Shown: positions 56,534 to 64,000 of the stretch, piece by piece
How the letters are laid out: each line of letters starts with the position of its first letter
Position numbering within the stretch: position 1 is the first letter of the stretch
Assembly (NCBI GenBank): GCA_009823395.1
Contig: CM020513.1
Location: forward strand, 7,197,001 to 7,261,000
Source of the DNA: Thamnaconus septentrionalis
Lineage: Eukaryota > Chordata > Actinopteri > Tetraodontiformes > Monacanthidae
Reading direction: 5' to 3'
DNA: 64,000 nucleotides
Made by a program: the position numbers and the translations under genes
Notes under the pieces: model-generated
What the model saw: only the letters and a program-made list of their open reading frames with translations
What the model was told of the DNA's origin: nothing
Database searches by the model: none

Positions 56534-59500
56534 GAAACCTTCCACATTCCAACCGTAGTTCTGTTAAACTTCATTAACGTCAGCAGAAAATATGTGTGCG
56601 TCGCGGGAAATTTTATTTTTTTATTTTTTCCAAATATTGTTGAAAAACTCATAAGGTTGAAAACCAAACAATTTAATGGCTATAATGTTGCCTTAAAAAA
56701 AACCTAAAATTTGGCTAGTTGATGCTAATTTGGCCAACTCTAACGTTATTAGCAACATACTCTTGTTCAAACTTTGCGGATTAAAAGCTGCGATTGTATC
56801 CAGCTGTACATTTTCAACCCAGTAACTCAAATATTTCCTAAAACAGTAACAATGTTTTTGCTCCTATTTGTTTATGTTATGTTTTTTAACCAATCAATGT
56901 TTTGTTTTTGTTTTTTTAATTTAATTTTAAATTAATTAAATAATTAAATTGATGAAATTTAATTTTATTAATTTATCAAACAATAATTCAAATAAATTTG
57001 AATATCTGTTAAATAAATATCTCATTTCAATGGAGGCTGCTTATGCGTCACTTCAGGCCTCGAAGCAGCACCAGAACCAGAACCAGAACCAGTACCAGAA
57101 CCAGAACATTGGTTCAACACATAAGTCGACTTGTCCTCCAGCACATTGATTTGCTGCATCACACTGCTGCAGCTGCTGTTTGTCATCATCATCATCATCA
57201 TCATGCCGGTGGCCGCTTCCCAGCCGGAACCAACACAGCAGCGATTGTCCTGTGCTGGTCGTCACGGCGACGGGGGGCGGGGCCTCCCAGCTGTTTGGCC
57301 TGCGGTGCGGCCCATCCTCTGGAGCGTCAACCCTCAGGCTCCCTGCTTCATTCCTCCTGTCAGCGCTGACAGACACACTGTTGTTTGGGCCTGTTAGCTG
57401 TTAGCTGCTAGCTGTTAGTTGTTAGAAGCTAGCGTCTAGCTTGGCAGCCCACTCACAGTCCAGAACTGTCCGACTTCCTCATCCACCAAATTCCCACTTC
57501 TGTTTTGTTGCTCCCTAGGACTTTCACCCAAAGTTGCACTGGCACTTTGACACCTGATGTTTTTGAGTTTAGTGAAAATATTTGAGATTTGAAAGGAGGA
57601 AATTGAAGGAAATTCACATTCCGTAAGGCATGCCAGATGTAAATCCGCTGCAGAACCTCATCAGATCCCTGAGGATGCTCCAGGAAGTTTTAATCTTCAC
57701 AGAAAATTGTTTGATCTGCGTGAGAAATGGGATGGGTTGTCTTCTGGGATAATTGTGCAACATTCCTCAGTCATTGTGTGCGTCCATCCAAATTTAGAGG
57801 CTCATTCTTCTTCTCTAATCAGCTACCGGCCTTTGATTCGCTCTCCGCTGTTGCCAAATGTTCGTGTTTCGGCCTTTTGTGCCTTTTGAGGCCAGCGGCT
57901 CCGCCCACTGCTCCAGTAATTAGACAGCCCCTATTCATTCTGAAACAATGGTGCAACAAGAGACACTGAGGCTCCGCTGTCCTACCGACCCAACGCTCCC
58001 AGGATCACGTCCTGTCCTGGAGGGGGCGGGGCCAGGGGTCATCACACCGAACTGACCAGAACCAACGGCAACCAGACTTCAGACAGATACCAAAGGCCCC
58101 GCCCCCTCGTCCATACATCATCACCTGCTCCTTCAACTGGGAATCAAAGGCCAGAAGAGTCAAAGAGTCAAAGGATCGATTCAGTTCGTCGGTCGGAATC
58201 GTCGCAGCATCTTCAGGGCCAGATCTGACGTCTGAGAGCGCTGGGGGTCAGAGATCAACCAGTTGATTCACATTGATTCAGCAACTGACCGAGCCAGAGA
58301 CTGAGCCGTCTGAACAATCTGTTCTCTCCGCCCCTTTTTAACAGGACTGACTCCTCCCTCTCCTCCTCCTCCTCCTCCTCCTCGTCCTGGGGAGGGCGAA
58401 GGGTTGGTGTGTGCAGCGAGGCGTTTGGACTCGGTCGCTGACCCAGAAATTGTTGCCTCAGCAACACACAAAAGCAGAGGAACGACAACAATTAGTGTCT
58501 TGATCAGCGTCGGCCTCATTATCCAGAGGGGGAGGGGCCAAGCTGGGAGGACGCCGTGGCTCAGAACGCACAGTGATCCCCAGCAACACTGTGACAGGAA
58601 ACATCTCACTCACACTTGTGGTGGGAGGTGTGTTTCAGTAGAAACACAGAAACACTCAACAGAGCTGAGAGACGTACAACATGAGTTCAGAATCTGTTTA
58701 ATCAAAGTCCCAAAAATCAAAATAAAAGCGGACTCCGATCACACACAGTGGAATAATAACAGTCATGTGAACTGTCTTTTGTTTGAGTCAGGTGACCTTT
58801 GACCTCCTATGGCTGAATATGGATGAGGTTGTGGCAGGGTCACGTCACAACTTGAGGAATTTCCCTCATTTAAGCGACAAAAAAACAACGGCTTTGTGTG
58901 TCGCAGCTAAACTTTGACATTCCAGCGCTGGACCAAGCTTCAGGGTGCCGCTGGCATGAGGATGGACTTAAGCTTTCCTGCGGGCTAAATGCTGAGCTAT
59001 GCAAAGCAAAGGCAGCTGGATGATGAAATTCCAGGGAAGAGTGACAAAGCAAGAAAGCGTTCGCATTGATTAATCCGGCTGGTCAACTGCTGCACCTCCT
59101 CGCGGATGTTGGGAAAGTGTACCTGAGGTGGGAATGACGATATTCCCGGATCAGCTTCCAGCCAGGCAGCCAGACCTGGTCCAGTTCTGTGCTTCATAGA
59201 AACACAACAGCCAGAATGAAAAGTCTGGATGGAGCTGTGAAGATCTGAGCTCTGTCTCCCCCCACAGGCCATGTCCTGCATTGCTTTTTTTGCACTGTGG
59301 TTCTCGTAACATAGTTTGATATACTAGTTCCGACCATTGACACGTTTAATAACGATAACCAATGTTATTTTCTCCATGTTTATTTTTCTCTGTATTGAAA
59401 ATGTACTGAACAATGACCCCAAAGCTGAGGTACTCTAAAATAATCTCCTATCTTTAAAATATCATCCACTGTCCATCTACGTTCAACTACACAACAGCAG

Positions 59501-59635
59501 AGTTCAAATAGCTCCACTTCAAACAACAACAACTAGAATCAACAAAAAACAAATAAGTCAACTACTTTGAAGAAACTTTATATCTTTGAAAGACGTTTAA
59601 ATATAAATGTAACCAGCATGTTATTTCCTATTTAA
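56534..59635. other. gpr37-hyaluronidase intergenic region
   Basis: AT-rich at 56580-57030, then (GAACCA)n at about 57070-57105, (ATC)n at about 57184-57204 and (TCC)n at about 58358-58384. No gene recognised; open frames are short. Confidence 0.5.
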
Positions 59636-59775
59636 GCAGTACAGAGTACAGATATTTGCGTACAAATGTGGAGAAAAGAGTAAAAAGTTGTCAGAAAAAG
59701 AAATACGCCAGTAAAGTAAATATTTGCTGAAGTAGAATAACAAAGTATTTGCACTTGGTTACCTCTCACCTCCGC
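59636..59775 (-). repeat. Dispersed repeat (copy 2 of 3)
   Basis: Reverse-oriented relative to 3444-3640: AGTACAGATATTTG, GTAAAAAGTTGTCAG, GTATTTGCACTTGG and a CACCTC end. It lies just beyond the stop codon of the hyaluronidase gene. Confidence 0.6.
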
Positions 59776-59783
59776 TCACCTGT

Positions 59784-61553
59784 TCACATCAGCAAAAGCC
59801 TCAGGCATACCAGCTGTGTCAGGAGCAGAAGAGGGGGTGGCCTCCTGGCGGCCGTGTTCCAGGCGGTGACGGCGGCCTCCTGGACGATGTTTGGAGTCAG
59901 CAGGTATCGACACGGCCCGCCGCTGCCGTAGCACATGCAGTCAAAGTGGCGGTCGAACCAGTTGACGTCGTCGTAGGAGAGGCTCCCGTCCACGACCAGC
60001 GCGCCGCCACGGTGCCGGCGCCAGATCCGGTAGCGGTCGGGGTGGAGGTGGAGGTAGACGTCGGCGTCCCAGCGCTTCCTGACACAGCGGCCGCGGCCCT
60101 GACACAACGCCTCACCGCAGAGCCGCGCCGCCGTGGAGACGTTGAGGATGTACGGGTTCATCACCTCCTCCAGGTGGCGCCGCGCGTCGAAACACGAGTC
60201 CTGAGGGAAGGAGAAGCAGTAGCAGGTAGGTAGGGCTGGGGAAGGAGGAGGAGCCAGTTTTTGTGGGCGGAGACCGAGGAGCGGGACCTACTGTACCTCA
60301 GACTCTGTGACGTTCATGTCCCCCCAGGAAACCACGCCGGCAGCGCCCAGAGCAGCGGCTTCGCCAATGGTGTTGACCAGGTCCAGCTGTGTAGGAGGAA
60401 GTTCAAATGCTGGTGAGGACGGGCACGAAACCGAGGGCAGAGCCAGGTCAGCTTTCATTTTGACTTCAGTACATTTCAGAACCTGTACTTCTTATTTTGA
60501 CTTGAGTAAAAGAGTTGAATCAGTACTTCTACTTTGACCGGAGTATTTCTTTTTTTAAACACAGGTGTATGCGCTTTCACTGCAATAAAGAATAATGTGA
60601 ATACTTTCTCCACCTCTGCTGACCTTGGACATGTAGTCGTTGGTGCTGTCCTTGTACACGGGTCGGATGTAGGCGTAGACCGGGGTGGAGTAGGTGCTGT
60701 TGGCCAGGATGGAGACCCTCATGGCCTCCTGGATCCGGTGGCGGACGAAGAGCCGGGCCTGCTTCGAGTCCCTAAGCACCAGTTCAAGGTAGATGGACGG
60801 GTAGAGGGCGCTGGACTCCCTCCAGAGCCACAGCAGCTGGTCGTTGCGCTCCCTCTCGATGTCTGGACACTCCCCGGTGAAGCTGGCCAGGTCCTGGTTG
60901 TAGTGGTAGTTGTAGCAGTCGGGGTAGAGGTAGTATCCCCACAGCCTCCTGGGCCTCAGCCGCCTGCCCAGGCCCAGCGAGCGCAGGAAGTACTTCCTAG
61001 CCGCCCGCTCAAACACCACCTTGGCTCGCTCCTCCGCCTCGTCCTCTGACAGGGAGGCGTTCTTCCTGCGAACCACGTCCACGGAGTACTGCCGGTAGAT
61101 GTCCTTGCTGCCCCAGTTCCTGACCCACTGCGGTCTCCACTCCTCGAAGTCCAGCACGGCCAGGCCCGGCTGGTCCTCGGGGATGTAGTGCTGGATGTCA
61201 TCCTCGGCCAACTCGCGGTGCTCCTGCAGGTCGATCAGCTGGGGCAGCCCCTCGTCGTAGGCCTCGCCCGTGTCCTCGTCCAGGTAGGGGAAGATGCCGA
61301 AGCGGTCTGTGTAGAAGATAGAGACGCTCTGGTTGGTGGCGGTCCTCAGCGTGCTGCTGACCAGGTGGAAGTAGGAGAGGTCGAGCGGCAGGCCAAAGCG
61401 GACGTGGCAGAGCTCGGTGGGGGCGTTCCACAGGAAGAGGAAGGGCTGGTGTGGATGGAGGGGAGGGGCGGTGCTTGGCAGCGGCTGACTGGAGACCAGT
61501 TGGACCAGCATGGCCAGGACCGTCCGGAAGAAACTCTGGCTGCTCATTTTCAT
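59784..61553 (-). CDS. Hyaluronidase (PH-20/HYAL4-like, glycoside hydrolase 56), complete
   Basis: Exons on minus: 61553-60624, 60386-60297, 60200-59784, in phase, 478 residues (family 430 to 510). Enzymes of this family cut hyaluronan, and some chondroitin, by a substrate-assisted double-displacement mechanism. Visible: signal peptide (FFRTVLAMLVQLVSS), WNAPTELC, FYTDRFGIFPY, the catalytic motif GLAVLDFEEWRP with Asp and Glu two apart, LWGYYLYPDCYN, ESSALYPSIYLE, then exon 2 NTIGEAAALGAAGVVSWGDMN, and an EGF-like Cys-rich end (LCQGRGRCVRK, DCMCYGSGGPC). The C-terminus is a run of about 17 mostly hydrophobic residues after RRPPP, consistent with a GPI signal or membrane anchor as in SPAM1. 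The start was chosen at the ATG just after the acceptor CTCAAG; an upstream in-frame Cys-Val run is a translated CA repeat. Next to gpr37 as in mammals (SPAM1/HYAL4). The exact orthologue (spam1, hyal4 or fish hyal6) is not decided. Confidence 0.93.
60475..60615 (+). repeat. Dispersed repeat (copy 3 of 3), in hyaluronidase intron 1
   Basis: The phrases CAGAACCTGTACTTCTTATTTTGACTTGAG, AGTACTTCTACTTTGACCGGAGTATTT and CTTTCTCCACCTCTG match the family at 3444 and 59636 in part. Confidence 0.55.
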
Positions 61554-61573
61554 ATCTTGAGATAATTTAAAAA

Positions 61574-61631
<58 letters not shown>

Positions 61632-62602
61632 GAAAAATAACTGTAATGAAGCCGGAAGACCACCAGAGCTATAATACCACTCCCAGTCCCTCCAGTCCCT
61701 GCCTGCAGTCCATCGAGTCCCAACAGTCCCAGTCCCTCCTGTCCAAGTCCTAACAACCCAAGTCCCAGTCCCAAAAGTCCCTGTTCTTGTTCCACCACTC
61801 CAGTCCCAACTGTCCCAATGCCAACTTCCACAGTCCCTGTCCCTCCAGTCCCTACAATCCCAGTCCTTAATGTCCCAGACCCAGTCCCTTCACTCCCTCA
61901 GTCTTGGCGAACCACCAACATGAACTAACTTCTAGCATCGTTGCTTCTAATAATCCTGCTGATTATTGGGTGTTCGGGATTCTTTTCAAGCTGGGATCAG
62001 CTCTTCAGTTGAACTCAGGTCAAAACATGAAGCCGGGGGAACTTTGTTTGGATGCCATGTAACCTGATGAATGAATCACTGAAGGCCTGCAGGGGGGAAT
62101 TTAATCCCAGTTCACCCAGTCCTACTAGTATCTGTGTAGCAAACACTTCCTCGGCGCTCTGCCTTCACCTGTCACACCTGCCTCAGCCCGTCACAGCGTG
62201 TCTGCTGCCCCCTACTGTGAGGCGCAAGGAAAACCGGTTTCCCAACTTTGAAAAATAACAAATCACAAGTGAATGATTATCTTCTTCATTTCTAACAGAT
62301 CGGGGTTCCTGGTCATCCTTCTGTCAGGTGCTGACGGACGAATTAATGGTCTGACCTCCTTCCACTTGTTGGAGATCTTTATGAGCATGTCCATGATTCA
62401 CAGACACAACGAGTCTTCTCTGATCTGCTCCGTTTGTCTGGAGGCAGTTGGAAGGCTGACACTTTTACGAGCTAAGCCATCGAGTCAGCCTTTATAGATC
62501 CACGCCCAGAGTAATGATCAGGTCAGCACCCCAGTAAAACCTTCCAGTAAAACCTCCCAGTAAAACTTCCTAATTAGCAACGAACCACCGAGGAGCTCCT
62601 AC
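61554..62602. other. Presumed first intron of the hyaluronidase gene
   Basis: If the exon at 62603-62700 is right, this is its intron. It contains the CA run and the CCAGTCCC minisatellite (61680-61890). No other gene seen. Confidence 0.4.
61576..61628. repeat. (CA)n upstream of the hyaluronidase coding exon
   Basis: About 26 CA units, 23 bases upstream of the ATG on the minus strand (GT run before the T-rich acceptor). A CAGTCCC-type minisatellite follows at about 61680-61890. Confidence 0.95.
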
Positions 62603-62735
62603 CTTCTGAACCTGATCCTGGCGTCTCCGGTCTGAGTGGAGGAGCTGCTCCACCTCCACCTATGCAGGCTTGTTGGGGCTAGTGGGGCTAGCCACAGGTG
62701 ATCGGAGGAGGTGTTCCCGCCCTTTTTATTGGGGC
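62603..62735 (-). promoter_or_regulatory. Candidate TATA promoter and noncoding first exon of the hyaluronidase gene
   Basis: On the minus strand CCCAATAAAAAGGGCGGG (plus 62721-62735) resembles a TATA box. About 30 bases on, a G+C-rich stretch runs to TTCAGAAG and a donor GTAGGAG (donor at 62602-62601). It could splice to the acceptor at 61555 just before the ATG. Inferred from signals only. Confidence 0.4.
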
Positions 62736-62739
62736 GTCC

Positions 62740-63379
62740 TATCCCATCCCTTCCAGCCCCGCCCCCTTCTCTCCCTACCCATCTGCCTGCCTGAGGGACA
62801 TATCTGGAAAGTTTCAGGAGGATGAGTAGGACCAAGATGTGGACACGCTGCTGTCGGGACACGCCAGGAATGCTGCAGGGTCGGGGCTGGCCAACAGGAA
62901 GCTGGTTTCATCAGGACTTCCTGTGGGTGGCACTCACGCCCATTACACGTTTTCAATATTCACACAAATGAAAAAATGGTGAAAGTCTGATTCTGGGATA
63001 GATCCCCCAGCTTAGAGCTCTGACATGTGGGAACATCAGGAGAAGAAGAAGATGATGATGAAGAAGAAGAAGGAGGAGAAGAAGCTGTGTGTGATTCAAA
63101 CAGTATGTGACCAGCAGGGGTGCCTGTGACAGCCTTCAGCGTTTCTTTGTTTTACTTTAATTTCTTTCAGTGCCTCATATATATTTATTATAATAATATT
63201 TTATTTCTTTGATGTTTGAAAGTCAGAAGACACAACAGCTCCAGGAGTCCATTTCAAATTTTATTTTTTCAAATTTTGCATTTCAATTTCTTATTTTAAT
63301 CTTTTTCTAGAACTCACGCAGTCTGAATATGATCTGGAATAATCAAACCATAATGGGGCCAACCAGCAGGGTGCGCTGT
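62740..63379. other. Spacer between the two hyaluronidase genes
   Basis: Contains a GAA/GAT purine run at about 63040-63085 and AT-rich 3' sequence of the second gene. Reverse AATAAA (plus TTTATT at about 63260) could serve as the poly(A) signal of the right-hand gene. Confidence 0.45.
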
Positions 63380-64000
63380 TCAGTGGGGCGGCTGGATCAG
63401 GATGCGTGTCTCTGACTTGGGGTAAACCAGTTTGGCGGAGCAGCTGCTGCCGGCGTAGCAGTGGCAGGTGAAGGCCGCCGCCCAGGCATCCAGGTCGGCG
63501 GGGTCCGGCCGGCCGACGGCCTCGTACTGCCCATCCACCAGCCGGATGTGGAAGTGGGCGGCATTCAGGTGCAGGTAGTTGGTAGAGTCGTAGTCTTTGC
63601 GGAGGCAGCGGCCGGCACCCTGGCACAAAACCCTGCTGCACAGCACGGCAGCCGCCGTCACGTTGGCCAAGTAGGGGTTGAGGGTGTTTTCCAGGAAGTG
63701 GGAGAGACGTTGACAGGAAGCCTGAGGAGGGAGTTCAGAAGGTCAGGGGTCAGAAGCTCTCAGGCCAGAAGATCTACGACAATGGCGGTGGCCCGGCAGC
63801 CCCTAAAACAGACCAAACACTTGGTGCTGAAGAAATCCTAGAGGTTTGAACCAATCTGTCTGAAGAACCTGAGTGAGGCCTCTGCGCCACCTATCAACTG
63901 ACTGTCATGTGACGGAGGTCTCCTGCACCTCTGAAGAGCCCACCTCTGTCTGGTAGTCGCTGCTTGCGCCCCACAGGATGACCCCCGAGGCCCCCAGAGC
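63380..64000 (-). CDS. Second hyaluronidase, 3' end only (runs off the right edge)
   Basis: Two exons seen on minus: 64000-63944 (open to the right) encodes ALGASGVILWGASSDYQTE, the block matching NTIGEAAALGAAGVVSWG of the first gene. 63721-63380 encodes the Cys-rich end: SCQRLSHFLENTLNPYLANV, VLCQGAGRCLRKDYD, FTCHCYAGSSCSAK and a short tail ILIQPPH with the stop at 63382-63380. Exon boundaries and phases equal those of the neighbouring gene at 59784-61553, so the two are a tandem duplicate pair in the same orientation. Unlike the neighbour it has no hydrophobic C-terminal segment, so it is probably secreted or lysosomal rather than anchored. The catalytic part is outside the window. Confidence 0.9.

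Overview
The window is animal nuclear DNA, almost certainly from a ray-finned (teleost) fish with a compact genome. Genes are split by GT...AG introns; there are dense CA/GT, CT and trinucleotide microsatellites, tRNA-derived SINEs, hAT-like MITEs and a PIF/Harbinger transposon. The encoded proteins are vertebrate-specific families. All gene models below were built by hand by joining exons so that reading phase, splice dinucleotides and family similarity agree; no search was run.

Layout, left to right. 1-14.5 kb: no complete gene. It holds a lone signal-peptide-type first coding exon in a CpG island (minus strand, 2694-2757; the rest of that gene would lie left of the window), microsatellites, one SINE and several MITEs. 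15.3-18.7 kb (+): a ten-exon acyl-CoA thioesterase / BAAT-family gene with a Ser nucleophile and an apparent one-base frameshift in exon 7. 21.3-31.0 kb (+): a complete ten-exon group III metabotropic glutamate receptor, best matched to grm8 (919 codons). 31-41 kb: intergenic minisatellites, then a probable noncoding first exon of pot1 (to 34883), then a decayed PIF/Harbinger element (about 35319-40782) carrying a Myb/SANT-like gene and HARBI1 nuclease remnants. 41.6-52.2 kb (+): pot1, the shelterin single-strand telomere-binding protein, with 20 coding exons and 803 codons, including an N-terminal extension that looks like an extra OB fold. 53.1-55.9 kb (+): gpr37, two coding exons. 59.8-62.7 kb (-): a PH-20/HYAL-type hyaluronidase with a hydrophobic C-terminal tail. 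63.4-64.0 kb (-): the 3' end of a second, tandem hyaluronidase that runs off the right edge.

The order and relative orientation grm8 > pot1 > gpr37 > < hyaluronidases match the human 7q31.3 neighbourhood (GRM8-POT1-GPR37-SPAM1/HYAL4), so this is an ancient conserved block, here shrunk to about 43 kb. The genes do not form a pathway: they are a synaptic receptor, a telomere protein, an orphan receptor and matrix-degrading enzymes kept together by synteny. The most interesting observations are the POT1 N-terminal OB-like domain, pot1 splice donors formed by the first bases of long GT repeats, the frameshift in the thioesterase gene, and the Harbinger element containing two HARBI1 pieces in opposite orientation.
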